DNA of 29,853 nucleotides, taken from positions 932,974 through 962,826 of the forward strand of contig NMRA01000114.1 in the NCBI GenBank assembly GCA_002633005.1, read 5' to 3'. This DNA is from Phoronis australis (taxonomy: Eukaryota > Phoronida > Phoronidae). The notes beneath the pieces were generated by a model. That model saw only the letters and a program-made list of their open reading frames with translations, was not told the DNA's origin and ran no database searches. Of the stretch, positions 1 to 11,417 are shown one piece after another. Position numbers and translations under genes: made by a program. Numbering within the stretch: position 1 is the first letter of the stretch; each line of letters begins with the position of its first letter.

Positions 1-1390
1 GGGGAAAATAGTACTTACACTAGTGTACAAACTAATAGAGAAAACACCGTAGTTACAGTATTAACATGAATGAGCTATACACTAATAATTCAGTAATTTC
101 ATAACATTGCATTCGAGTAAATATTGACTCCTAGAATGGATTTTATTTGTTGCGATCAGAAACACATTTTACGTGCCATGAAAAATACCTATTCCTAAAT
201 CGCTTTTAGCCTGTTTCACACATTTTAATTCAGATATTAAACAAGGCTTGTGTACAAAGATTTTTAGTTTATACATATAAACATGAAAATGGAATGTCAA
301 GTATGTTCTGACTTACAAAAATTGTTTTGTCTTGACTTTCTTTTATAATTTGGAAATATTTCTCTGACTATTCTGCTACAGGTGTATGAAAACGACTAAA
401 ACCAGCCGCATTACCATCCATTTACCTTTCAACAAAGTGAAAGAAAGTCCTTCAGCAATAAACTGAGAGAATTGAATCTCTCAATTCAGAATGTCAGCCC
501 TTGATATCCCTGATTATGGTTGCATTGGGAAAATTACAGTTGTTTTAACAATTTTGTTTCATTGTATGTATGTGGTTATTCAGTTTGCCATTTTGTCTTT
601 AAATACACTGATTACTTTTTATTTTCGAATCTTGTGCGTTGCAAATTCTTATCCAGCTAGCTGCGATTGAAAACGTACTTTGCTTGCATGTGGAACTTTT
701 GTTATAGACAAGTTAACACAAAACTTAAACTGTTCATAGACCTTCTCAAGAAAGCTCTAAAAATAGTTACACACATAAACAAATCAAATGCAAACCAAGG
801 GTATATTTCGTTTTGATCGCCGGACATTTCTATAGGTCAACAGAAAAATGCCAATTCAGCTTTGTGAAGAAGCAGCACAACTGTACTGCATGGTATTTCA
901 AAACTGAAGCAATATTGTGGTTTGAATAATTAGTGACAAACTTGCCTATTGATGAAAAATTTATTCGATCATCAAAGTGTAACATTAATGGACTTTTTAC
1001 TGACAATAAGACAATCGATGCAGTCACTGAATGTTAATTCCACATAAGGTGTACCAAATTGAAAAGTTTTTACCATTAGTATTAAGCCTTTCTTCCGAAA
1101 TAAACTGAAAGTTGATGTCACTCAATGAGAAAGGACAGATGCTTTTGGTTTTCATTTCACTGGGATAAAGTTTCAATGGCCTACATAAGCGCCAGTTTCG
1201 GCACGTGGCTTTCCTTCTTGTAAACTCATTCAGCCTCAATAGCATCCACAATTAGATCCTTGAAGGTAAACACAACAGCATATCACTTGACTCGCTTTGT
1301 GCCCAAAATTAGACCCTGAATCAAACGAGAGTGTTACTAAGTCTTCTTTAACTTCAGTCCCTCATGTTTCTTCCAAGAAAGGAAATAAGT
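1..1390. other. AT-rich intergenic sequence, no feature seen
   Basis: There are only short ORFs with no recognisable protein features, and no clear splice-bordered exon, repeat or RNA gene. The sequence is unremarkable AT-rich DNA. It lies left of the first repeat copy. Confidence 0.6.
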
Positions 1391-1551
1391 CATTGTAAGC
1401 AGCGCAGTTAACTGGACCNTTTTGTCACCAAAGCACACTGGGATCACACTAGCCCAAATTCAGTTGCAGTGCTCATTGACCCAGATTTCATGGTAATGGG
1501 CCAGCCTGTGGTTTCACTCTTATGTAATTACATAATAACTTGTTGCATAGT

Positions 1552-1763
1552 GCAAAATGTAAGCGGCTATTAATGACGGGACTACCCTGTAACTGTTGAC
1601 GATAACAGTGGCACCTGGCGATACTTTCGATTGGACCGAAGTTAACCGTTCATACTGCACCTATGAACTGCGATGTTAACTGGAGCTGTTAACTGCGATC
1701 CAGGACCGGAGTTAAGCGTTCATACTGACCGCAACTCCCCAAACCATCGACGCGTCGACGTTA
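1552..1763. repeat. Dispersed GTTCATACTG repeat, copy 1 (MITE-like)
   Basis: This 212-bp stretch closely matches 13848-14090 in the same orientation. Shared landmarks are CTGTAACTGTTGACGATAAC, GGACCGAAGTTAACCGTTC, the paired motifs GTTAACCGTTCATACTG and GTTAAGCGTTCATACTG, and the end GACGCGTCGACGTTA. Just beyond the shared end, AGTATGAACGGTCC (1764-1777) is the inverse of GGACCGTTCATACT, which also occurs near 13665 beside the other copy. That suggests inverted termini of a DNA transposon. There is no coding potential. A fragment of the same family may sit at 1402-1418, where the N base occurs. Confidence 0.75.
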
Positions 1764-1784
1764 GTATGAACGGTCCTTTAGAGT

Positions 1785-1868
1785 GTACATATAGTACTGT
1801 GTTTGTTATTTGTTATTTGTTATTATTCCGTGAAAAGTGATTTAATCGGAGTTGAGCCGGCTCTAGCC
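1785..1868. repeat. Short dispersed repeat, copy 1
   Basis: The stretch from GTACATATAGTACTGTGTTTG through TTAATCGGAGTTGAGCCGGC and TCTA recurs at 29661-29742 with small differences. The TTGTTATTTGTTATT part is low complexity, but the GGAGTTGAGCCGGCTCTA end is not, so the match is real. It lies immediately right of the GTTCATACTG repeat and could be part of a longer old element. Confidence 0.6.
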
Positions 1869-2336
1869 GGTTCCATCGTCAAACTTTCCGAATATAGTTT
1901 AAAGTAATAGAGTGGCAGTAGTATAAATAGCACTCGACACGCAGTCAGGCCCTAAACCTAACATCTGGTACAAAATTGTTAATTATATGACACTTCTGTC
2001 TCAGTTTTCAATTGCTAAATAATATTTTGTCTGCATGTCAGTCGCCGATTCCTCAGTAACAACAATATCAAATATTGTTATTTAACTATTTTCAGGAGAT
2101 GTTACAAGTTCAAAGCACAGTTACCGTTGTTTTCATCTTAATTATCTCTTTTCAAGTAATAAATCGTTTCATTTAAAACTGTTTATTTTACTAGAGAAAA
2201 CCTGCAACCTAACGCGCAAGTACGTACATATATGATGTGATCTGCCACGTGAGCAGTCTGAGAGAAGTCTTTAAATAATCTGCTAAAAAACGAAAGAAAC
2301 TTAGGAATTCGAAGCGTATGGGATAAATACAAAACT

Positions 2337-2461
2337 TACCTCGATTGGCATAGATGAAGTAATATCCCACTCGACATTATTACGCGTATCGACCTTCGAT
2401 CTCGGTCGATACGAGGAATAATGTCGAGTGGGATGTTACTTCATCTACGCCACTCTCGGTA
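2337..2461. mobile_element. Long near-perfect hairpin, foldback MITE
   Basis: Both halves are inverse copies. TGGCATAGATGAAGTAA at 2347 is mirrored by the segment ending at 2452 (TTACTTCATCTACGCCA), and ATCCCACTCGACATTATTA is mirrored by GGAATAATGTCGAGTGGGAT. A loop of about ten bases (TTCGATCT region) is centred near 2400. Weaker pairing extends outward to TACC at 2337 and GGTA at 2461. There is no coding capacity. This is typical of a miniature foldback transposon. The superfamily is unknown. Confidence 0.75.
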
Positions 2462-4672
2462 CGTTTTCTGTATTTAGTAATGTGACACTGCGTTTCTTGC
2501 TAAGACAAAATAAAAAATAGATAGTGCTAGTAAGTGTATTCTTAGTTGCTTTAAAGCCAGTAAAAAAACGAATGACGATAAATATAGGGCCCGCTCAGCC
2601 CACAAGTAAAGTGAAACTATGGTTCTTGCTGAAGCCTAGGATCTAATTTGAATTACATCTGAGCACGCGGCAAGATGACAAAACATATAAGTGATTTGGC
2701 ACATTGATTTTGTTAAAACGAAACAAGAACATAGATCATGCTTATATGTGTTCTATTTTTATTGTTATCTAGTCTTTAAGAAAAAACAACGAAATAACGG
2801 CAACTAGACAAACATAGTTTGCTTTTTTCAATCAGATCGTCCAAAGAAACCGTTTAATGTAAAGATACCTAGACAACGTCACAGGCATAATATTGTAAGT
2901 GTGATATCTTTTGTCCCTGAATTTAACGTGCTTCAAAACTTATGCATGTCAACTGATAAAAGGATAATGGGTATGTCTCCGAAAAGAAGTCTTTCGGCGA
3001 ATCTGCTGACAAGAAGTTAAAACGAAATATTCTAGCAGATCTTTAAAAACAAATATTCATGTCTTGCCACACATCCTATGAATAAGCTTATAATACCTAC
3101 AAGAGGATAAGGACAATACATGTTCGTACAAGATGAGAAAATAATTTTAGGTCGCACCAGATGATCCTAAAGTTAAAGTTGAAAATTTGAGTATGAACTC
3201 AAAATCTCGAGCTTGAACCCAAAAGTCACTTATATTTAACCATCAAGTACGAATCGGATTTTTGTGAGAAGAGAAGCAATAGTCGAATCTCGCCGTAATA
3301 CCCAAGATGTCGCAATATCCGCAAGCACTTTTATAGCCACGTTTGCTCGACAAAAGAGTTCTGCGTGTTTCCTATCCTATAACTTATAACGTCGTCGTGT
3401 CGACATTGGCCTACCTTTTGAAATTTCCAAATTTAACAAATCACTTGACTGTGTTTTCTTATTCGGTTGTGTTAACAAAATGGCGTCGTAATCGCTTGCT
3501 TAATTTCTTCTATGACAAGAAACGCGGAGAAATCTCGAGAGCTCCGGGGAATGCTCCTATAAATGACATACACGGAAGTGCAGTTCAGATGGATTGGGGG
3601 TTTCGAAAAAGTGTTTTTGCAGGTTTGAATTTCCCACGAAAGGGTTCACTACATAAATTACAATAGGGCGTCTGTCTATTTTGCAAAAGACTCTATAGGT
3701 GGTTTCAATCCAAATGGTTGTTTAATTGAACCTTAATTCAATAAATAGGCAAATTATACGAGGCTCAAAAACGAAATACGTAGAAAACCTATCTTTACAG
3801 AGACGGTCTTGAACTGGCTGTTTTTGATGGTGCAAACTTATAGCCTTTAAAAAGTGAGTTACACATTTTCAAGCGAAGTGCGGGACCAAAATGTTTTTGA
3901 GTACCCCTGAGCGAGAGCTGCAGCATAGGGGCGTTACTCGTGACATTTCCGTCACAAGGTAGTCAGCACCGGAGAACACAAGACATATTATTATAACTGT
4001 TTTTAGCTACAACTTGTGGTTTGCAGTTTTGCAGAAATTGAGATTATCCTCAAATTCATTTTTGCTGCTGCCACCAAAACGTGGTATATTGAGGCAGCTA
4101 GATGTGAAAGGAAACAAGAGTTTTACGATAATTACTGTTATCATAAGGGCCACTGCTAAACCATGGGCCCCATCAATATAAAATGGTGCATAATTTAATA
4201 AAAACAGAAGCAAGAATGATAGTTAATTCCCACATCTCTTGCGAGGGGTTATGTGAAATAGTGGAGCTTTTCATTTATATAAAATTCGTCTCCAAGAGTT
4301 TATAATGTTTCGTTAAAGAACTGGTGAACTACGTAGTTTGTGTACGTGTAGTTTCTACAGTACCTCTCCTGCTGACAAAGTATAGCCGTGTGATCTGAGT
4401 ATAATCCACTCAGCAACTATCCCATTGCAAACACGGACACCGTTTAGCTTGGTAAAAAACGAAAATGGGTCTCATGACAGTCTTCAATAGTATTTCATTT
4501 CCGCTTCCAGCAAGAATGCCAAAACCATCAGCGACTCAATAAAACTCTTTCAAAGTTTATTGGAGTCGAAAATGGGGCATGTAAACAAAATGGAATCGTG
4601 TCACAGTACGGAATATCATGAGATCGATTTTATGAGAGTACAAGAACTAATTCGAGTTTTGTTTTTATTCAG
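2462..4672. other. Intergenic sequence, no supported gene
   Basis: A 107-codon open frame at 3343-3666 (+) is the longest here. It has no recognisable domain, signal peptide or splice context that supports it as a gene. I see no RNA gene and no strong repeat. A motif of AT-rich runs is scattered throughout. Confidence 0.5.
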
Positions 4673-4726
4673 CTCTCTCTCCCTCTCTCTTTCTCTCTCC
4701 CACTCCCACTCTCACTCTCACTCTCT
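4673..4726. repeat. CT-rich microsatellite
   Basis: This is an imperfect (CT)n tract grading into CTCACT/CCCACT units. It explains the Ser-Leu and Ser-His run of a local open frame, which is therefore not a gene. Confidence 0.95.
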
Positions 4727-6563
4727 TTTTGCAAAATTCCCCGAACGAACACCAAAGAGTGAATACAGCACACCTAATTGGCAATGACTTCTAACTAAAT
4801 TTAATTTCATCTCCCTTCTACATGTGTCACTGTCTGTATTTTCAATTATGCCTAAATCTCGGGGAAATACTTTCTCTAATACACCTGTAAATTTTAAAGA
4901 TGTTCTTCCAGCTCACCGTTCATACAGCACTGTAGTTTCAGTGCCAAATTAAGCCAACCCATCACTAGCTGACCAATCAGGGGGCTGGACCTTTAAATCC
5001 CCGATAACAAAGCGAGTAAAGGATGGTAGTATATCAAGAACTCGGTAGAGAAAAATCAGAGGAAAGAGCCATGAGTGGTGGTACAGTAAAACAAATATAA
5101 ACGGAAACCTCGGGTGTGTCAGATTAAATGGATCTCGGGAGAGAGCAATGGCTGATATCACCCTTGGCATCGGTCTATGTAATGTAGCACGTAAATGCAT
5201 TTCCTAATAGGTGACTTGGACAAACTTCCAAAAACTGGCGGGTGCATGTTAACGGGCAGTTCGATATCCGCATTATTACGTATAAATATCGAACTGCGAG
5301 TAAGTGTGGGAATTGGTCACAATGTAAACTTCAGAAACTTTCTTATTTGCATAAGTTTCACTATAAACAATCAACCGACACATTGTTGCGAAATAGTTGT
5401 TGGTTCCAGTGGCAATTAATCTCAATGACAATTTTTATTGATTACGTTATTTGTATATTAAGTATTAGTATCGAACAGTCAAACATTGCTTTGTTGTTTA
5501 GGCATAAGTACAGAAATAAGATGCCTTACATTGGCTGTACCTAGCAACTAAGTCTAAATGGGACTAATATGATAGTAAACGCATGTGAAGCTATGCTCGC
5601 CTGGTTCGGGAGTTTCAGAAATCGACAGTTTTGGTGTATAAGGCATTAAAAACACATTGAAGGAATTATTCAAATTGACGACACAGCAAAGGCAGCCTTA
5701 TGTTACATACATATGCTATCTTTTGCCTTGCGTAGATGTTAGTGTTTTGTGCGTGCGTTAGTGGGAGTGAATGCGTGTGTGCATGCTTGCGTCTGTGCCA
5801 TGGCAACAGCTATCCTTCCTACACCCTGGCGACGAACACCTAGCATTTTCATATTAGTGTTCGGTGAAAATTTACCAATGTTCAAATATGACCTTAAATT
5901 CGTTGGCTTACTGATTCCGAATTGTGATATCAAATTCTGAAAGTGTTTTCATGCAAAGTCTAACATATTATTTGTTCTATTTCGATTCAAATTTATTTCG
6001 CCTCCTGTATTACCCCAACGTTGGTCATTTTATTATTGATAGTCCACCAAATTCATGAAATAAAAGAATACTTTCGTGGAGTGCGTTCACGCCTCAGCGG
6101 TCTTGTTCACAATTGAGCGGATGACCGCTCAATTGTTATCAATTCGTTCATTGAGTAATGCATGCTTTCGGTATATCAATACATTGCTTTGAATTAGTCA
6201 TAAAACACGAACTGTCGTATCTATTATCAACGTTGCTGAATAATTAGTCAAGCAAGAACCAGTTTCATTTCTGAATAATATTCTGATGTGGTCTTCAGTA
6301 AACTTAAAGGACATACATATTTTAAAAACTTGACTTTTAAAACCCTTATAATATTCAAACTTTCAAACCTTAGAACTAATCAATTCTTGGCCCTTGACAA
6401 TGTATTGACAAAGTAGGGAAAGGAAAAGGGCTCTCATGAATACACAAGAACACGCAAGACCACGCGAGATATCGCCATGCATTGCGAGCGAAACACGTGG
6501 TCCACACATCCTTGGCTTCGTACAATAACGAAACTCCAACCAGGAGTAAGGATTGTCATCGCC
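4727..6563. other. Sequence upstream of the gene, no supported coding region
   Basis: There are short open frames only. It includes a perfect 12-bp inverted repeat with arms 5256-5267 and 5286-5297 and an 18-base loop, and a perfect 12-bp hairpin at 6109-6136 with loop ATGA. A CCGTTCATAC fragment near 4917 resembles the dispersed repeat family. The promoter of the gene would be expected near the right end, but no TATA box or initiator could be identified. Confidence 0.45.
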
Positions 6564-6685
6564 ATGGTAAGTCAACAAAACACTCTTGTCCCACAGTGCA
6601 TATAAGGAAGTGGACCAGTCTCGCAGCACACAGGTACAACTGTAGTCAAGGGACGCAAATAAATCGTGGTATCCGAATGGCGCAT
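6564..6685 (+). other. Candidate start exon region (two alternative ATG/donor pairs)
   Basis: Exon 2 begins on a codon boundary and has no ATG of its own in frame, so an upstream exon must supply the start and end in phase 0. Two consensus donors in this stretch do that. At 6564-6566 an ATG in the context ATCGCCATG is followed directly by GTAAGT (donor at 6567), so the exon would encode only the initiator Met. At 6677-6679 an ATG opens the codons for Met-Ala-His and is followed by GTAAGT at 6686. Either one fused to exon 2 gives a typical signal peptide. If the second donor is used, the first ATG becomes a 13-codon upstream ORF. A weaker alternative is Met-Gly-His before GTAAAC at about 4575-4583. 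The local sequence is richer in CpG than its surroundings. No TATA box or 5' UTR border could be fixed. Confidence 0.35.
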
Positions 6686-8859
6686 GTAAGTAGTTTTTAA
6701 AGGTAACTTGCATAAAAATTTGATCTTGTCTTGCTAGTATTTTTCAAAAACTAGGTAATGGAGTTGTTTCTCAAGCACATGTCATTTCGTTTTTGAGAAA
6801 CTAATCTTGCGGATTTGCTCTAGTTCTAGATTATGAAACAATTAGCATAATTCTGGCATCGACTTATATTTTAAAATGATTAACATTTTCCAAATTGAAT
6901 AATCTGCTACTTGGAATAAAAGTCATATTCAATTTTTGATAAGTTAGTTAATGTCGAAAAACACCTACTGTTTTACGTTTACAATACAATATGTGTAGAG
7001 TGCAATAAAACAACAACCCCCAAGTGCCGAACGCCGCCTCAGTGCACAACACCATAGAGTTGAACAATACAAATATATATGTTAGAATTAAATATAGAAG
7101 TAAATAGTAGATTAAACAAACACTGTTGAGTCTATATCATACACTAATGATCTAGCACCTATAACCACGATACTTTACATTAGAAATGAAATGGAGTTGT
7201 AGTATTAACGATTTAGGTTCTTCGTAGCTCTTGTTTTGTTGAGAAATTTGACAAAATAGAATTACGCGTGTCAGTCAGATTGCGTGCAACTATTTGAATT
7301 AAATGCCTTCCAGGTCACAAAATATGAATGACGCAGGACAGTTTTATGGTTCTGACAGGAGAAACACTTGCTAAAATGGTTAATAAACTACTTAAAGAGT
7401 AAATCTAATATCTGTTTCTCGTTTCTAATTTCCAAGAATTTGGGAGAATGGAAAAATTTCATACATGTTTTAAGATCAACGGGAACTTGATGAAAGTTCC
7501 ATTTATTTCGTAGGAAGTTTTGTCTCACAGTGAGAGGACGAGGTTTAGAAAAACGGTAGTCAGAAAACGAAAGTCTAAAAATGGATGATTTAAAAAGTGA
7601 TTCACCACTTCATCACGACGAGTTTGGTTTGAGTGTAAAAGGTACGCTTGATTCCCAATTACTACCAAAAATGGAAATCACTAAATCCCACAAAATATAC
7701 CGAAGTTCCTTGGTGTCTAAAAGGAAGTGAATGGTTTTTTGAAATTCAGAGTACATACTGACACCCTGTATAACAAGTTTAGATATGGAAATTACTTTGT
7801 TATGGTGTGGGTACGTTTAAAACGTCATCATTTTTGTCTTTGAGTATACTGTTCCAGTTCAAGTGTCGTGTAAATGGTAAAAGCACTACTAAGACAACGT
7901 GGATGTAGAATCATTATCAGTCAATCTCACTGGAGCAGAAATTTTCTAAGCGTAACTAATCTTTTTCGTATTGTGATTCATTGAAAGGTGACCTGAACAA
8001 TCCACTTAACATTTCAAATTTTAAGCCTTTTTCTGAAACCGGGAAACTGCACTGCTTAAATGGTTGATTCGTTTTGCAACTTTCGTTTCCTCATCAACGA
8101 ATTTTTTTGTAAAACCGTGTTCACTCACGGAAACACAAAAGTTCTTAAGATATGTTTATATTTGTCAGGAATTTCCTAAGTCTATGATCTGCGCCATTAT
8201 CTAGCAGTCCTCTTACTCTTTTAGTAGTTCATGTTGAAACTAGATAAGGCGTCAGTGGCATTTCAATTATTGACTTTCAGAACTAATTCATTTCATCGAT
8301 CCGAGCGGAATATTTGTCGTGATCCAGAGTAAACATCTCAATTGAAAATCCATAGTGCGCACAAGGTGCTTATTTTGTTTGTTTGTTTGTCATGTCTCTC
8401 GGTGTTCATATACAAAGCTGCGCACCTGAAGAAAGGAGATTTTTTCGACCATAGACATCTACATGTATGTCTATGGTTTTGACACTCCGAGCGCCTCTAT
8501 ATCAAGCTTGAGCCTACGCATCGGGTTGAACTGTCAAATTCACAGCGAGGTTATGTTATTCCCATTTGACGTTTTCTGAGTAATTTTTTACATATAAGAT
8601 TGTATGTAGATGAAGAATTTGGTATCATTATCAATGTTTCATTATTTTACGTATTTTCAGTAAAGTTATATTGCAGGAAACTGAAATATTTCACTGAAAG
8701 CGTGATCCGACATCCAGTTTATGATTGGGACCGTGGTGGTCGTACGCTGAATTGAATTTACCTACGCACAGCAAGCTCAGCCTTTTTTTCAATATTATGT
8801 GTCCCTTCCATTCTTTGGAAAAGTAGATTTTAGTGTTTTTGTGAATATTTATTAAGCAA
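6686..8859. other. Probable intron 1, left part, no exon seen
   Basis: This is AT-rich sequence without convincing exon or repeat other than the short hairpin near 8449. No open frame has recognisable protein features. Confidence 0.45.
8449..8476. repeat. Short perfect inverted repeat
   Basis: CCATAGACAT at 8449-8458 pairs with ATGTCTATGG at 8467-8476 across an 8-base spacer that itself contains ACATGT. It lies in probable intron 1. It could be a small element relic; no function is visible. Confidence 0.6.
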
Positions 8860-9056
8860 ATATCTGGACATTCATTGGTTTCGTAAGACTTCTGTTCTGG
8901 AAAGGATGGTTGTCGTTTGACTATTTTAGTAATTTGTCGATATAAACACATATCTGGACACTTATGGATTTCATTAGAACTTGGGTCTTGAAAAATGATT
9001 GTCTTTTGACTATTTTAGTATTTTGTCAATATAACCACAAATACGAACACTTGCAG
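8860..9056. repeat. 90-bp tandem repeat, two units and a partial third
   Basis: Unit 1 starts ATATCTGGACA at 8860, unit 2 starts ATATCTGGACA at 8950 and a third, AAATACGAACAC, starts at 9039. The units share GACTATTTTAGTA and TTTGTC.ATATAA.CAC with about 80% identity by eye. The third unit stops after about 18 bases at the TTAA border of the next element. This suggests the transposon inserted into the array, although I cannot show clearly that the array resumes after 10714. Confidence 0.8.
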
Positions 9057-9060
9057 TTAA

Positions 9061-10710
9061 AGGAGAATGCTACCCAAAAAACAACCTATTTTGTATCAAT
9101 TTAGGTCGAGTAGTTCTACTCGATAACGGCAGGTTCGGTTACGTTACGTTACATGACACCTGAGGGCAGACGGAGGTATTGAAATTATCCAATGACGTAA
9201 TTGGTTTCACACGCAGTCTGTTCAGCAGTTCACAACAAGGGTTAGTGGTGTCAGCTTATCGCTTAAATTCATCGTTTAACACCAATAAATCATCAAATTT
9301 CGATATAAAACCCTTAAAAATACACCGAGTTCTTATAAAAACGTGTTGTTTTATTTCACTGTTACGGATTTACTGGTATTTGGACACACCGTAGCCTACA
9401 AAGTTCGGCAGGCCTATTTACCAAGGTCCGCAGCAGGAGCTTGAGGTTTGTTCGGAGATAAATTCGAAGTATTCTTCCGAGAAATACAGACAGGAGAACC
9501 TAGATCTGTGTTGTTTATGCTTGTGATTTTTTTAGTTCTAAGCACACAAAACGCTTGTTATCCCGATCAGTGGCTAAGAACCCGATCAGGCCCTTCGCGG
9601 CGGCGGCCGGGACTGAAACGATGATAAACCAGCTTGAGTTTGAAAGTAAACCTCCCGTGCAGTCACGAAAAGACTATAATAGTGAGCCAAAGAAATAATG
9701 TGCACGTAATTATTTATCATGTGAATTAGCCACGAAACCGAAAATCTAATTACTTGTCGGGGGCTGCGAAGTCGGTTCCCCTTCCACAGACCGTCAGGGC
9801 AAATGTTGTAGAGTAACAATGATTTGAATAACGTATTTGTATTTCTAAATAAAGATTCCCCTAACACGTGACAATAGCATAGAAAATCAAGTTATTGTTT
9901 CACAACAGCTTTCTGCCAGCAAACACTGAATTAGTATGCGCTCACACGGCCTTGGTGCCCGGTCAACTTTGTTGCCGGCATCAAAAGCCGGTAACGCAGT
10001 AGTTTATTCATTGCTGGCTTCTCAAAACATTTGCACTCACGAGCACTCCAAGGCATTACAGATTGTATCTAATGCGACAGACTTTGTTTCAGTGTCATAT
10101 AAGCATTGGTAAGGATTTTTTAGGATGAGAATAATTCATTTTGAAACAGAACGCAGAACAATAAACGTCTACATGGCAACTCGCTCGGCGCTCATACAGA
10201 CTTAGTCGAGAGCTCATCCGACTAAGACTTCACTGGTCGGATCGTTAGGTTTTACAGGCTATCAGTTTGAACCGGAATACCCTGATACTAGAAGGGCGCG
10301 GTGAACATGAACAGGCAACGGAACGTATGGATAGTTCTTTGGTGAGCTGAAATTTGTCAGAGAAATCACTGTCGGCGAAATGCCAGCCAAAGACACGGAG
10401 AAGTTTCACGGCCTCATACTTGCTATTAACAGCATACCTTTCATTCTTCACTACCGCGAGCCACTTCCTAATCATTTAGAGCTCTCGAGGAAGTCAAAAA
10501 AAACGATATACCCGCATTCTTCGCAGCTTCATAGTTCGGACAAGCGGGAACGATGCATCGCAATATAGCGGCATTCACTCTGCAAACGAACCCTTGACAT
10601 CGCTGCGTCGCGACACCTCTCGGCAAGGTGAGGTCGACCGTATTAGGGCGATGTGGATATAGACCGATTAAAACGATAAAAAGACTAATTAAATTGGGTG
10701 GCATTCTCCT
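9061..10710. mobile_element. Non-autonomous DNA transposon with TTAA target duplication
   Basis: The left end AGGAGAATGCTACCCAA (from 9061) and the inverse of the right end AGGAGAATGCCACCCAA (ending 10710) match at 16 of 17 positions. Both ends are directly flanked by TTAA (9057-9060 and 10711-10714). TTAA duplication is known for piggyBac and Kolobok transposons. The termini do not show the CCC start usual in piggyBac, so Kolobok-like or another TTAA family is equally possible. The 1,650-bp interior is more GC-rich than its flanks and has only short open frames (the longest about 93 codons), so no transposase is present. It contains the small hairpin TCGAGTAG/CTACTCGA at 9106-9123. It lies in probable intron 1. 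Confidence 0.75.
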
Positions 10711-10714
10711 TTAA

Positions 10715-11374
10715 ATCCATCTAAAATTATGCAACTTCAAACGTGGATTTTTGTTCTTATTGAACTAGAAATACTTTATTCAGTAATGCAAGAAGAAAAT
10801 AAATTTCCAGTGAAAGTACTCAAGAAATTTTCTCATACAGCTCAGGGCTCAATGACTGTTCGTGTAAATAGACGAATAAACTTTAGCAATTTTACTAGCA
10901 AGACCGTAGTTCTCCCATTACCAAACATGAACCACTACAAAGCTATGAAATCATGACCTGACAGTACCGGAAGGTGATATAGAGTTTCACTCCTGAGTTC
11001 TAGGGGCAGTTTCTTGACCAGTCTATTGTCTTGGCGAAAACTCAGTCTATGGGTGGCTTAGACTGTCATGAAATCAGGTTTAGTCTAAAAGTTGAAAAGT
11101 CTGTCTACAATTGGAAGCCAAAATACAGAAGTACATAGTCTGCTTGGGAGCAGACTAAAAGCCAAAGTCAAAAAACAAAAAATCAACTTTTGGGTATACA
11201 CTTTTCGAGAAACAGGGCCCTGAAATAGTTTGATAGACCTACAGCAAAGTGTAGTTCGACGAAAGTTCCCTGCACATTACAGTGTAGTAAAATACATCAA
11301 GACATTGTGTTTGATATTGCTACGTAGGTGAGAAAAGAGGTGTAATACTGTACTTGAATGTTTTTCTTTTTCAG
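10715..11374. other. Probable intron 1, right part
   Basis: No coding region is supported. Short repeated words around AGTCTA.. and CAGACT occur between 11015 and 11160. The segment ends in the pyrimidine-rich acceptor of exon 2. Confidence 0.45.
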
Positions 11375-11417
11375 TACACTTTTCTCCTGTTGGTGGCGGC
11401 AAGTCTTGTCAATGTCG
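11375..11417 (+). CDS. Exon 2: signal-peptide exon
   Basis: This 43-bp exon has a strong acceptor (GTTTTTCTTTTTCAG ending at 11374) and a donor GTAAGAG at 11418. It starts in phase 0 and ends in phase 1. It encodes YTFLLLVAASLVNV plus one base, which joins exon 3 to give the alanine of ...LVNVALS. With an upstream Met or Met-Ala-His this is a standard secretory signal: a short N-region, the hydrophobic core TFLLLVAASL, and small residues before a likely cleavage site just ahead of MKYC in exon 3. No in-frame ATG lies in the exon, so translation starts in an earlier exon. The phase match to exon 3 and the complete hydrophobic core make a chance occurrence unlikely, although exons this short are easily missed. 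An overlapping ATG ORF from 11358 is in another frame and would require reading through the acceptor. Confidence 0.75.

Noticed and set aside
3343-3666. 107-codon + strand ORF
   Set aside because: There is no recognisable domain or signal peptide and no supporting splice context. This length is expected by chance in a window of this size.
4560-4787. 75-codon ORF with a Ser-Leu/Ser-His run
   Set aside because: The run is the translation of the CT-rich microsatellite.
6363-6713. 116-codon minus-strand ORF
   Set aside because: It overlaps the candidate start-exon region and has no recognisable motif. It is probably a chance frame in locally GC-rich DNA.
8860-9056. Possible CRISPR-like array
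   Set aside because: The units are about 90 bp, diverged along their whole length, and have no short conserved repeat with unique spacers. The DNA is eukaryotic.
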